Shown here: positions 31,556-40,223 of the stretch, piece by piece
Layout of the letters: every line of letters starts with the position of its first letter
Numbering within the stretch: position 1 is the stretch's first letter
Assembly: GCF_004402495.1 (NCBI RefSeq)
Contig: NZ_SOFH01000029.1
Location: forward strand, 62,001 to 126,000
Direction: 5' to 3'
Length of the DNA stretch: 64,000 bases
Source of the DNA: Cryobacterium sp. HLT2-28
GTDB lineage: Bacteria > Actinomycetota > Actinomycetes > Actinomycetales > Microbacteriaceae
The notes under the pieces: model-generated
Database searches by the model: none
What the model saw: only the letters and a program-made list of their open reading frames with translations
Told to the model about the DNA's origin: nothing
Made by a program: the position numbers and the translations under genes

Positions 31556-33121
31556 CTACCGCGCCCTGCGGGCAGCGGCCCTGGCCGCCGTCGAACCGTG
31601 ATCGGTGACGACCTCCTGAGCGGTTCCGTCAACGGCAGCGACGAGGCGTGGCCCGTTCGCACCGAAGACGTAGCGCGGTTCGGGGAAGATCCACAGTGCG
31701 CCCAGGTAAAGCACTGCTCCGGCCACAACCGCTGTGACCAGGCTGAGGTCCATGCCGCCGCCGAGGCCGACGAAGGGGCCGACGATGATGGGCGGATAGT
31801 TGGCGAAGAGCAGCCCGAGGGCGGCCGCGCCGATCCAGGCCACCATCCCGCGCCAGTTCACGCCGGAGGTGAACCAGTAGATGCCGCCGATTTCGCCCTT
31901 GTTGAAGACCTGGAGGTTCCGGGCGTCGAAGTGGCCGCGGCGCACGACGTAGCCGATCGCCATGATGACCATCCACGGGGTGGTGGTCACGATGATGGCG
32001 CCGACGAACGCGTTGACCGCCCCGAGGAGGTCGAAGAAGAGCCGGCCGGTCAGGATGAAGAGGAAGGCGACCACTCCGATCCCGATCGTGGCCTGCACCC
32101 GGCTGAAGGTGGGGAACACCGAGGAGAAGTCCAGGCCGGTGCCGTACAGGGAGGTCGTGCCGGTGGATAGCCCGCCGATGAACGCCACCAGCATCAACAG
32201 CACCGCGTACCAGATCGGGGAGGCCTGGATCAGGGCGAAGACGTAGTCGGCCTGGCCCGCGACCAAGGTTGCCGTGGCGACGCCGAACAGGAACGGCACC
32301 AGGGTGAGGAGCTGGCCGAGGAACGTCGCGAGGAGCAGCTTGCGCGGCGGCGTGCTCTTGGGGATGTACCGGGACCAGTCGCCGAGGAAGGCCCCGAAGG
32401 AGATCGGGTTGCTCATCACGATGAGTGCCGCCCCCACGAAGGTCGGCCAGAATCCGCCGAGTGCCAGCGCGTCGGGCCCGGGGTTGTAACCGGCGTCGAA
32501 GGTTCCGGAGAAGGCGACCACGGCCAGGAGGATCAGCGCCGTGTTGGCGATGACGGCCGTCTTGTTCACGAGGAGCATGAACTGGAACCCGTAGACCACC
32601 ACGATGATCACGATCACGCCGATCACGCCGTAGACCAGGGTTCGCAGGCCGATCGAGTCGGGGATGCCGGCCAGCCGGTTGAGTCCTCCGACGAGGGCGT
32701 CGCCGCTCACCCACACCGAGATGGAGTAGAACGCGATCGCGGTGAGGAGCGACAGGAACGACCCGACGACCCGGCCGCGCACGCCGAAGAACGCGCCGGA
32801 CGACACCGCGTTGTTCGTGCCGGTCTTGGGCCCGAAGAGCCCCATCGGCATCAGGAAGACGGTGCCGACGAGCACGCCGGTCACGGTGGCGAGCACGGCC
32901 TGCCAGAAGGAGAGCCCGAGCACGATCGGGAAGGTGCCGAGCAGCACGGTTGCGAACGTGTTCGCTCCGCCGAACTGGATCCTCAGCAGGTCGACCCAGG
33001 TGGAGGTGCGGTCCGCCGGCGGAATCGTGTCGATCCCGTGCGTCTCCACCTCGGTGGCCTTCGGGCGGGCGTTCAGCACCACCGTGCCGTCATCGTGGCC
33101 GGTGCCGGGGGTTTCGCTCAT
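31556..33121 (-). CDS. NCS1-family nucleobase/cation symporter
   Basis: A 521-residue membrane protein with about 12 helices. The start D-L-L-R-I-Q-F-G-G-A-N-T-F, F-G-P-K-T-G-T-N-N-A-V-S-S and the later P-I-S-F-G-A-F-L-G-D-W-S-R-Y are hallmarks of the cytosine/purine/allantoin permease family (CodB, PucI, Mhp1). Substrates are nucleobases, hydantoins or vitamins. It diverges from a cyclase-family gene and a cupin regulator and is followed by an NTF2-like gene, which suggests import of a heterocyclic compound degraded by those enzymes. ATG 33121 starts a short polar leader. Confidence 0.92.
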   Translation of the reverse strand: MSETPGTGHDDGTVVLNARPKATEVETHGIDTIPPADRTSTWVDLLRIQFGGANTFATVLLGTFPIVLGLSFWQAVLATVTGVLVGTVFLMPMGLFGPKTGTNNAVSSGAFFGVRGRVVGSFLSLLTAIAFYSISVWVSGDALVGGLNRLAGIPDSIGLRTLVYGVIGVIVIIVVVYGFQFMLLVNKTAVIANTALILLAVVAFSGTFDAGYNPGPDALALGGFWPTFVGAALIVMSNPISFGAFLGDWSRYIPKSTPPRKLLLATFLGQLLTLVPFLFGVATATLVAGQADYVFALIQASPIWYAVLLMLVAFIGGLSTGTTSLYGTGLDFSSVFPTFSRVQATIGIGVVAFLFILTGRLFFDLLGAVNAFVGAIIVTTTPWMVIMAIGYVVRRGHFDARNLQVFNKGEIGGIYWFTSGVNWRGMVAWIGAAALGLLFANYPPIIVGPFVGLGGGMDLSLVTAVVAGAVLYLGALWIFPEPRYVFGANGPRLVAAVDGTAQEVVTDHGSTAARAAARRAR

Positions 33122-33236
33122 GTGTGACGACCTTCGGGTTTCTCGGATGATGCTGCGCGAGGGGAGAAGCGGGGGCTCGGGACAAGTTGGGTAGACACTA
33201 GCCGCTGGCTTGACTCTCATGCAATAGTTTTTGACT

Positions 33237-33905
33237 ATGAAGATAAACAGCGTCGTGGATCTCTCGGTCGTCGTGAACGCCGCCACGCAGGTCTACCCGG
33301 GTGACCCGGTGCCTGTATTCGACGTGCACAGCACGATCGAGCGGGACGGCTTCAACCTCCTCAGCGTGAGCATGGGCTCGCAGACCGGCACCCACGTGGA
33401 CGCGCCGTACCACTTCGATGAATCCGCTCCGAAGCTGGACGAGCTGCCGCTCGACCGCTTCATCGGGCCGGGCGTCATCGTCGACGCCAGGGAGGTCGGA
33501 GACCGCGGGCGAATCACCTGGCGGCAGATCGAACCCGTCGCCCACCTGCTCGAACCCGGCGCGATCGTGCTCCTGCACACGGGCTGGAGCACGCACTACG
33601 GCACCGATCGGTACTTCGACAATCCCTTTCTCGATGCGGGCGCGTGCGCGCGCTTGATCGGCCTCGGCATCCGCACCTTCGGGATCGACGCCATCAACAT
33701 CGACGAGACCCCCGACGGGACGCACCCCGGCGAGGGCTTCCCCGTGCACCACCTCATTGCCGACGTCGGCGGCGTGATCAGTGAGAACCTCACCAATCTC
33801 GCCTCGATCGACTTCGACGGACCGGTCATTTCGCTGCTACCGATAGCCTTTGAAGCGGCAGACGGCGCCCCGGTCCGGGCGGTGGCGCTGCACCTCGAAC
33901 TGTAG
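33237..33905 (+). CDS. Cyclase/kynurenine-formamidase-family metal hydrolase
   Basis: A 222-residue protein with the metal-binding H-x-G-T-H-x-D-x-P-x-H type motif, seen as G-T-H-V-D-A-P-Y-H-F at residues 51-60, an N-terminal D-L-S strand and Y-P-G-D-P. This family hydrolyses N-formylkynurenine, isatin or related amides and lactams. In this cluster with an NCS1 permease it probably opens a cyclic or formylated import product. ATG 33237 is chosen; an in-frame TTG two codons earlier is possible. The 115-base gap to the permease gene must hold divergent promoters. Confidence 0.9.
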   Translation: MKINSVVDLSVVVNAATQVYPGDPVPVFDVHSTIERDGFNLLSVSMGSQTGTHVDAPYHFDESAPKLDELPLDRFIGPGVIVDAREVGDRGRITWRQIEPVAHLLEPGAIVLLHTGWSTHYGTDRYFDNPFLDAGACARLIGLGIRTFGIDAINIDETPDGTHPGEGFPVHHLIADVGGVISENLTNLASIDFDGPVISLLPIAFEAADGAPVRAVALHLEL

Positions 33906-33913
33906 GGATTCCG

Positions 33914-34462
33914 ATGGCGCGACAGGTTCCGATCGGCGCGCGGCTGCGCGCGGCGCGGCTGGGCAAGGGCCTCACCCTCGAGGCCGTCGCCACCAGCGCC
34001 GGGATCACCCAGGGATTCGTCAGCAGGCTGGAGCGCGACCAGGTCTCGCCGTCCGTTGCCACCCTGGTCGCCATCTGCGACGCCGTCGGCCTGCGGGTCG
34101 GTGAGCTGTTCGAGGCGCCCCCGACCCAGATCGTGCGTGCGGGGCACGGCTCGCCGATCAATTTCGGCGGGAGGGGCGCCACCGAGAGCCTGCTGACGCC
34201 CGGCAACCAAAGCCAGGTCGAGGTCATCCGCTCGGTCATCGACCCCGGCGGCTCGGCCGGCCTGGACCTCTACGTGCTCGACACCGAGATCGAGTTCGCC
34301 TATGTTCTGCGCGGCACCCTGGTCATCGTCATCGGTGAGGAGACGTTCTCCCTCGAGGCCGGCGACGCGATGACCTTCCGTGGCCGTGACCCGCACACCT
34401 GGCGCAACGCATCGGCCGCCGAGGAGTGCGAAGTGCTCTGGATGCTGGCACCTGCCCCGTAA
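33914..34462 (+). CDS. XRE-cupin transcriptional regulator
   Basis: A 182-residue regulator. Residues 8-65 form an XRE helix-turn-helix (G-A-R-L-R-A-A-R, L-E-A-V-A-T-S-A-G-I-T-Q-G-F-V-S-R-L-E); residues 105-178 form a cupin (E-F-A-Y-V-L-R-G-T-L-V-I-V-I, L-E-A-G-D-A-M-T-F and H-T-W-R-N). Such proteins often sense the substrate of an adjacent catabolic or transport gene. It follows the cyclase gene by eight bases and probably controls the permease-cyclase region. Confidence 0.92.
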   Translation: MARQVPIGARLRAARLGKGLTLEAVATSAGITQGFVSRLERDQVSPSVATLVAICDAVGLRVGELFEAPPTQIVRAGHGSPINFGGRGATESLLTPGNQSQVEVIRSVIDPGGSAGLDLYVLDTEIEFAYVLRGTLVIVIGEETFSLEAGDAMTFRGRDPHTWRNASAAEECEVLWMLAPAP

Positions 34463-34564
34463 GCCGACGCTGAGTTTCGGAGAAAGCACCTTCGTGGCGC
34501 GGCGGAGTCAAGGGGTGTTTGCAACGCCGGCCTGTTTTAGGCGGCTGCGAGGAGGCGGGTGGGG

Positions 34565-34741
34565 TCAGCTCTCCGGGGCGATCGGGTCCGGGTCGGCCGC
34601 GTTTTCCGCGCCCGCCGTCGGCCCGCCGTGGTCCTTGCCCTGCCGCGCGACATAGGCGCGCTTGAGTTCCGCCCAGCGCGGCAATGACACCTGATTGACC
34701 GGCGACGGTTGCGTCGCGTCGGTTGCGGACGGGTCAGCCAC
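34565..34741 (-). CDS. Miniprotein B (58 aa), tandem with a paralogue
   Basis: A 58-residue frame from GTG 34741. It has an acidic/threonine N-terminus, the amphipathic core P-R-W-A-E-L-K-R-A-Y-V-A-R-Q-G-K and a proline- and acid-rich tail (A-D-P-D-P-I-A-P-E-S). The core matches that of the frame eight bases upstream at 10 of 16 positions. Conservation of the pattern between two neighbouring copies is the main evidence that both are genes. No known function; the form suggests a small nucleic-acid- or protein-binding helix. Confidence 0.5.
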   Translation of the reverse strand: MADPSATDATQPSPVNQVSLPRWAELKRAYVARQGKDHGGPTAGAENAADPDPIAPES

Positions 34742-34749
34742 TGTTGCTC

Positions 34750-34875
34750 TCAGCCCCGATCCTTGTCCCGGTCACTGCTGGTCGCGCCCTGCCGAGAGAC
34801 GAACTCCCGCTTCAGTGCGGCCCATCGAAGCGCCGAAACGTACTGGATCGTTGAATTATTCGTGGAATCGGCCAA
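34750..34875 (-). CDS. Miniprotein A (41 aa), tandem with a paralogue
   Basis: A 41-residue frame from TTG 34875 with a serine/asparagine-rich start, the core L-R-W-A-A-L-K-R-E-F-V-S-R-Q-G-A and a charged tail (D-R-D-K-D-R-G). It lies directly upstream of the related 58-residue frame. The start codon is uncertain. Both are much shorter than usual gene-calling limits. Confidence 0.4.
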   Translation of the reverse strand: MADSTNNSTIQYVSALRWAALKREFVSRQGATSSDRDKDRG

Positions 34876-35087
34876 TGGGTCTCTCAGTCTCAAACGTGAA
34901 GTGAACGGCACGCCGCTGAGCCTTGTTCAATGAACGAACGATCGAGATTGTCACGGTTTGGCATCGGACTGCACGAGAGATGTCCCACCGACCCACCACC
35001 ATCAGTGGACGGGATCGCAACCCCTATGATAGCTCCGCTGCGGCCGTGCACGGGTATCGACCAGCCGCGCCCAGTAGAGTCATCTGG

Positions 35088-37718
35088 ATGCAAACGCCGC
35101 CTCGCCCCACCGGTCCCACCGATGCAACCACCGATTCGACCACCCCTGCGCTCACCGGTTTCGTGCGCGTGCGCGGCGCGCGGGAGAACAACCTGCGGGA
35201 TGTCGACGTCGACGTGCCGCGCGACGCGATCGTCGCGTTCACCGGGGTCTCCGGATCCGGCAAGTCCTCCCTGGCGTTCGGCACGATCTTCGCCGAAGCC
35301 CAGCGACGGTTCCTCGAATCGGTCGCCCCGTACGCCCGCCGGCTGATCCAACAGGGACACAGTCCACGCGTCGACGAGATCACCGGGCTCCCGCCCGCGG
35401 TCGCGCTGCAGCAGCGGCGCGGAACCCCCAGCTCACGGTCGTCGGTCGGCACGCTCACCACGCTCTCCAATTCGCTCCGGATGCTGTATTCCCGCGCGGG
35501 CACGTATCCCGCCGGCGTCGTTCGCCTCGAGTCCGACTCCTTCTCACCGAACACCGCAGCGGGGGCCTGCCCGCAGTGCCACGGGCTGGGCATCGCGCAC
35601 ACCGTCACGGCCGGCTCCCTGGTGCCCGACCCGACCCTGAGCATCCGCGACGGCGCGATCGCGGCCTGGCCGGGAGCCTGGCAAGGCAAGAATCTGCGCG
35701 ACATCCTGATCGTGCTGGGCTATGACGTCGACACGGCCTGGCGTGACCTGCCGGCCGACGCCCGGGAGTGGATCCTGTTCACCGAGGAACAGCCCGTTGT
35801 CGAGGTCGTCCCGCAGCGGGACCGGATCGCCAAGCCGTACCAGGGCCGGTTCTGGAGCGCGCGCAGCTACGTGATGCACACGCTGGCCGACTCGAAGAGC
35901 CAGAGCCAGCGCGAACGGGCGCTGCGATTCGTGGAGTCGGGGCCGTGCCCGCTCTGCGGCGGCACCGGGCTCACTCCGGCGGCCCTCGCCGTCACCTTCG
36001 CCGGCCGGTCGATCGCCGAGCTGGCCGCTCTGCCGCTGACCGGTCTCGCCGAGGTCATCCGGCCCACGGCGGCGCTCACCGAGGCCGGCGCGGCCCGGCC
36101 GGATGCGGCATCCGGCGAGGTCACCGAGGTCGCCGTCACCCTGACCCGCGACCTGCTCTCCCGGATCGAGGTGCTGCTCGAGCTCGGCCTCGGTTACCTG
36201 AGCCTGGCCAGGGCCACCCCGACCCTCTCACCCGGCGAGATGCAGCGCCTGCGCATCGCCACCCAGCTCCGTTCCGGGCTGTTCGGCGTGATCTACGTGC
36301 TCGACGAGCCTTCGGCCGGGTTGCACCCCGCCGACGCCGAGCCGCTCCTCGTCGTGCTCCAGCAGCTCAAGGAGTCCGGCAACTCCGTCTTCGTCGTGGA
36401 GCACAATATGGCCGTCGTGCGAAACGCCGACTGGGTCGTCGACGTCGGACCGCGGGCCGGCACCGAGGGCGGCGCCGTGCTCTACAGCGGGCCCATTGCC
36501 GGCCTGGCCGACGTACCGGCGTCGGTCACCCGTCGCTTCCTCTTCCCCGGGACCGACGGCGAGGCCGGACTCGAGACCGACACCGACACCGAGACGGGCT
36601 CGGCGACCCCGGCCCCGACCGGGCCGAGCCGCCGGGTGCCCGCGGAGTGGCTGAGCCTGCACGGCATCAGCCGGCACAACCTCCGCGCCCTCGACGCCGG
36701 CTTCCCGCTGGGCGTGCTCACCGCGGTCACGGGGGTGTCCGGTTCGGGCAAGTCCACCCTGGTCAGCCAGGTGCTCGCCGACGCCGTGCGGCACGAGCTG
36801 CACCCCGGCGCCATCAACGACGACTCGGATGCCGCCGCGGCCGACGACGACGACGCCCCGGGTTCCCCTGGCACGGCCTCCGCCGCGACCACCGTCGACC
36901 GGATCACCGGCCTGGCCGCCGTCGACCGCCTCGTGCGCGTCGACCAGAAGCCGATCGGCCGCACCCCGCGCTCGAACCTGGCCACCTACACCGGGCTCTT
37001 CGACGCGGTGCGCTCGGCATTCGCCGCGACCGATGAGGCCCGCGCACGCGGTTACGGCGCCGGCCGCTTCTCCTTCAACGTGGCCGGCGGCCGCTGCGAG
37101 ACCTGCCTCGGCGAGGGCTCGGTGGCCGTGGAGCTGCTCTTCCTGCCCGGCAGCTACGCGCCCTGCCCGGCCTGCGGCGGCTCCCGCTACAATCCCGAGA
37201 CGCTGGAGATCGACTACAACGGCCGCACCATCGCCGAGGTGCTCGGCCTCACCGTCGACGCCGCCGCCGAGTTCCTCGCGGACGTCCCGGCCGCCGCGCG
37301 CAGCCTCGGCACCCTCCGCGAGGTCGGCCTCGGCTACCTGCGGCTCGGCCAGCCTGCCACCGAGCTCTCGGGCGGTGAGGCGCAGCGGATCAAGCTCGCC
37401 ACCGAGCTGCAGCGCGCCCGCCGCGGCCACACCCTCTACCTCCTCGATGAGCCGACCACCGGCCTGCACCCCGCCGACGTGCAACTGCTCCTGACCCAGC
37501 TGAACCGGCTCGTCGACGCCGGCAACACGGTGATCGTGGTCGAGCACGACCTCGACGTGGTCGCCGCGGCCGACTGGGTGATCGACCTCGGGCCGGCCGG
37601 CGGCGACGCGGGCGGCCGCATCCTCGTCTCCGGGCCGCCCGAGACCGTGGCCGGGCACGCGGAGAGCCGCACCGCCCCCTACCTGGCCCGGCGTCTGGCC
37701 GACGGCGGCGCTCTCTAG
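35088..37718 (+). CDS. UvrA-like ABC ATPase, class II (UvrA2/DrrC type)
   Basis: An 876-residue protein with two ABC modules: Walker A G-V-S-G-S-G-K-S near residues 55 and 550, signature S-P-G-E-M-Q-R-L and S-G-G-E-A-Q-R-I, Walker B Y-V-L-D-E-P and Y-L-L-D-E-P. Zinc-finger cysteines are [16 protein letters not shown] and C-E-T-C-L-G-E-G with C-P-A-C-G-G. It is shorter than UvrA (about 950) and lacks most of the UvrB-binding region between the first Walker A and zinc finger, as in class II UvrA proteins tied to resistance to DNA-binding drugs. Two acidic linkers (near residues 500-520 and 580-600) are low complexity. ATG 35088 starts 25 residues before the first conserved strand. Confidence 0.9.
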   Translation: MQTPPRPTGPTDATTDSTTPALTGFVRVRGARENNLRDVDVDVPRDAIVAFTGVSGSGKSSLAFGTIFAEAQRRFLESVAPYARRLIQQGHSPRVDEITGLPPAVALQQRRGTPSSRSSVGTLTTLSNSLRMLYSRAGTYPAGVVRLESDSFSPNTAAGACPQCHGLGIAHTVTAGSLVPDPTLSIRDGAIAAWPGAWQGKNLRDILIVLGYDVDTAWRDLPADAREWILFTEEQPVVEVVPQRDRIAKPYQGRFWSARSYVMHTLADSKSQSQRERALRFVESGPCPLCGGTGLTPAALAVTFAGRSIAELAALPLTGLAEVIRPTAALTEAGAARPDAASGEVTEVAVTLTRDLLSRIEVLLELGLGYLSLARATPTLSPGEMQRLRIATQLRSGLFGVIYVLDEPSAGLHPADAEPLLVVLQQLKESGNSVFVVEHNMAVVRNADWVVDVGPRAGTEGGAVLYSGPIAGLADVPASVTRRFLFPGTDGEAGLETDTDTETGSATPAPTGPSRRVPAEWLSLHGISRHNLRALDAGFPLGVLTAVTGVSGSGKSTLVSQVLADAVRHELHPGAINDDSDAAAADDDDAPGSPGTASAATTVDRITGLAAVDRLVRVDQKPIGRTPRSNLATYTGLFDAVRSAFAATDEARARGYGAGRFSFNVAGGRCETCLGEGSVAVELLFLPGSYAPCPACGGSRYNPETLEIDYNGRTIAEVLGLTVDAAAEFLADVPAAARSLGTLREVGLGYLRLGQPATELSGGEAQRIKLATELQRARRGHTLYLLDEPTTGLHPADVQLLLTQLNRLVDAGNTVIVVEHDLDVVAAADWVIDLGPAGGDAGGRILVSGPPETVAGHAESRTAPYLARRLADGGAL

Positions 37719-37761
37719 CCGGCCGGGCGCGAGCCCCCGGCCCACGCACGATCGGAGAAAC

Positions 37762-37807
37762 CTCGGACACGCCGGGCCGCGCGCCCGAACAACGCGGCGT
37801 GTCCGAG
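37762..37807. terminator. Hairpin after the uvrA-like gene
   Basis: CTCGGACACGCCG and CGGCGTGTCCGAG, 13-bp perfect arms with a 20-base GC-rich loop. It lies 44 bases after the stop codon. No T tract follows, so the terminator role is inferred from position. Confidence 0.6.
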
Positions 37808-37908
37808 AAACTCCACCCCGGCAGGCGGCGACGACGGATGCCGGGGGCACGCCCTGCGCCCGGGTGACCTAGATTTGTCAGCACACCTCATGGCGCGAAG
37901 GAGCCTCA

Positions 37909-39195
37909 ATGACCGGTTGGCGTATTCGGGACTTCCATGCCGATGATCTCGACGGCATCCTGCAGCTCTGGCAGGAGATCACGGCAGCCAAGACGGAGCC
38001 GGTGTACGGGCTCTCCGAGGTGATGGCATCCTGCCAGAAGGACCACGCCGTCGTCGCCCTGCACGGTGACGAGGTGGTCGGCGCCGCGGTCGGCCGGGCC
38101 GCTCACGCCCAGGGCTGGATCGTGTTCCTCGCCACCCGGCAGTCCTGGCAGAGCCAGGGCATCGGCACGGCCATGCTCGCGGCCCTCGAGGCGAGGATGG
38201 CGCCGCACGGGATCACGAAGCTGTCCGCCCTGATGCCGGAGACGGCCAGCCGGGTCGACGCGTTCCTCAACCGCGGCTTCGAGGTGAAGAAGCAGCTTCG
38301 CTACTTCGAGCGCCACCTCCCGGTGCAGCGCGAGGGTCTGCGCGCCCTCAGCGAGCTGGGCGGCCGAGTCCTCCCCCGCGACCTGTGGGCCGGGGTCGGG
38401 GGCATGCGCAAGGAGAAGGAACTGCTCGAGCGCCGCCTCGTCATGCCGCTCGCCAAGCCCGACATGGCCGACCGGTACGGCGTCGTGCCGCCGAAGGCCG
38501 TGGTGCTCTTCGGACCGCCCGGCACCGGGAAGACCACCTTCGCCAAGGCCATCGCCTCCCGGCTCGAATGGCCGTTCGTCGAGGTGTTCCCGTCGAGGCT
38601 GGCCGGGGATCCCCAGGGTCTGGCCGGCGCGCTCCGGGAGACCTTCCTCAAGATCTCCGAACTGGAGCACGCGGTCGTCTTCATCGACGAGGTCGAGGAG
38701 ATCGCCGCGCAGCGGGGCGGCGAACCGCCCTCGCCACTGCAGGGTGTGACCAATGAACTGCTCAAGATCATCCCGGCCTTCCGGGAACAGCCCGGCCGGC
38801 TGCTCGTCTGCGCGACCAACTTCATTCGCGCCCTCGACTCGGCGCTGCTGCGGCACGGCCGGTTCGACTACGTCATCCCGATCGGCCTGCCCGATCACGC
38901 CGCCCGCCAGGCCATCTGGGAGGGCTACATCCCGAAGCCGTTCGCAGACTCCGTCGATCTGCCCACCCTGGTCGAGGCCAGCGGCGGCTTCTCCCCGGCC
39001 GACATCGAATATGCCGCCCGGCGGGCCTCACAGCAGGCGCTCGAGCGAGCCCTGTTCGACGACAGCAGTGACACCGAGCCGACCGGCCCGGGCACCGACG
39101 ACTACCTGGCGGCGATCCGGTCGACCCGCACCACCGTCTCGGCCCAGGTGGCGGCCGAGTTCCTGGAGGACATCGAGCGGCTCGCCCGGCTGTGA
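37909..39195 (+). CDS. GNAT acetyltransferase - AAA+ ATPase fusion
   Basis: A 428-residue protein. Residues 1-135 are a GNAT domain (W-R-I-R-D-F-H-A-D-D, V-V-G-A-A-V-G-R-A, Q-S-W-Q-S-Q-G-I-G-T-A as the acetyl-CoA loop, R-V-D-A-F-L-N-R-G-F). Residues about 155-420 are an AAA+ module with G-V-G-G-M-R-K-E-K-E, Walker A G-P-P-G-T-G-K-T at 202-209, Walker B V-V-F-I-D-E-V-E near 256, sensor 1 C-A-T-N-F and arginine finger R-H-G-R-F-D. AAA+ parts resemble Cdc48/FtsH-type unfoldases. The fusion suggests an ATP-driven machine that acetylates or presents acetylated proteins; partner and substrate unknown. Confidence 0.9.
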   Translation: MTGWRIRDFHADDLDGILQLWQEITAAKTEPVYGLSEVMASCQKDHAVVALHGDEVVGAAVGRAAHAQGWIVFLATRQSWQSQGIGTAMLAALEARMAPHGITKLSALMPETASRVDAFLNRGFEVKKQLRYFERHLPVQREGLRALSELGGRVLPRDLWAGVGGMRKEKELLERRLVMPLAKPDMADRYGVVPPKAVVLFGPPGTGKTTFAKAIASRLEWPFVEVFPSRLAGDPQGLAGALRETFLKISELEHAVVFIDEVEEIAAQRGGEPPSPLQGVTNELLKIIPAFREQPGRLLVCATNFIRALDSALLRHGRFDYVIPIGLPDHAARQAIWEGYIPKPFADSVDLPTLVEASGGFSPADIEYAARRASQQALERALFDDSSDTEPTGPGTDDYLAAIRSTRTTVSAQVAAEFLEDIERLARL

Positions 39196-39210
39196 GTGTT
39201 GTGCGCGGCG

Positions 39211-39960
39211 TCAGGCCCCCGGCCGGCTCGCGGCGTCGCCCGCCTCCTGCATGAACTCGGCCAGGGTGGCCTCGATCGTCGCGTACGACCAGCGATAGGC
39301 GGCGTCGGCGTCACGTTCGGCGAGCGCGAGGGCGAGCTGGTTGTGCCGGTGCGCGGAGGGCGGCGTGTACTCGGTGATGGTGAACCGCTTCTCCTCTTCC
39401 CTGGTGCGCAGCAGGGCGGCGACCGTGCCGGCGAAGTGGCCCATCACGCTGTTGCCCGAGCCGGCCAGGATCAGCGAGTGGAAGGCGATGTCCGACTCCA
39501 GGAACCGACGGCCGTCACCGGCGAGATCGGCGGCGACCATGGCCGCGGCGGCCTCGGCGACGGCGGCGAGCTGGGCATCCGTCATCAACCGGGCGCTGAG
39601 CCGGGCGGCGACCGGCTCGATCCCGAGCCGCATCTCGAGCATCTCGCGCATCTGGGTGTAGTACTCCGGCCCCCGGCCCCGCCAGACGATGATCTGCGGA
39701 TTCATCAGGTCCCAGGCCCCGCGCGGGAGCACCTGCGTTCCGACCCGCTGGCGCGGCTCGACCAGGCCGAGCGACTGCAGCACCCGCAGCGCCTCGCGCA
39801 GCACCGAGCGGGACACGGCGAACGCGGCGGCGATGTCGTCCAGGTTGAGGATGTCCCCGGGCGCGTACCGGCCGTCGACGATCTCCTGGCCGAGGGAGTT
39901 CAGCACCCGGGCGTGCAGCCCGCGTTCGCGCCAGGAACCGGGGCCAACGCCAGTGATCAT
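39211..39960 (-). CDS. gntR: FCD-type GntR regulator of the gluconate genes
   Basis: A 249-residue FadR-family regulator. Residues 20-75 form the winged helix (L-D-D-I-A-A-A-F-A-V-S-R-S-V-L-R-E-A-L-R-V-L); residues 105-230 form the FCD ligand domain with metal-site residues D and H (D-I-A-F-H-S-L-I, and H-R-H-N-Q-L-A-L). It diverges from gntP-gntK, and the palindrome at 40103-40118 between them fits an FCD-GntR operator. It presumably releases DNA when gluconate or 6-phosphogluconate binds. ATG 39960 opens the protein; longer forms extend over the promoter. Confidence 0.9.
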   Translation of the reverse strand: MITGVGPGSWRERGLHARVLNSLGQEIVDGRYAPGDILNLDDIAAAFAVSRSVLREALRVLQSLGLVEPRQRVGTQVLPRGAWDLMNPQIIVWRGRGPEYYTQMREMLEMRLGIEPVAARLSARLMTDAQLAAVAEAAAAMVAADLAGDGRRFLESDIAFHSLILAGSGNSVMGHFAGTVAALLRTREEEKRFTITEYTPPSAHRHNQLALALAERDADAAYRWSYATIEATLAEFMQEAGDAASRPGA

Positions 39961-40102
39961 CGGTGCTTCCTTGTCTCTGCAGCTCGCGGCGCTCCCGGTT
40001 CGGCGACCGGTGTCGGCGATCGTTTGCGGCGTCCCCGCGATCGTAGCGGCGAATTGCGCCGTTGCTCTTCCCAAAACCGCGTGACGTATGCCACACTCAA
40101 TT

Positions 40103-40118
40103 ATCTGATTAATCAGAT
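40103..40118. promoter_or_regulatory. GntR operator
   Basis: ATCTGATTAATCAGAT is a perfect 16-bp palindrome, A/T-rich in a GC-rich setting, 143 bases before the gntR start and 106 bases before gntP. It is the expected type of operator for an FCD-GntR protein. Confidence 0.75.
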
Positions 40119-40223
40119 TTATTACCGCACGGTGTCTCCTCCCACTATGCCGGACTCGCAGCCGGCCGGACGACTCCCCGTGCGCCACTTATGACGATGG
40201 GGTCGCAGGGACGCGGCCTCGGA

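Noticed and set aside
36228-37850. Long minus-strand frame opposite the uvrA-like gene
   Set aside because: Low-complexity valine/glycine/arginine shadow; zinc-finger and ATPase motifs are all on the plus strand.
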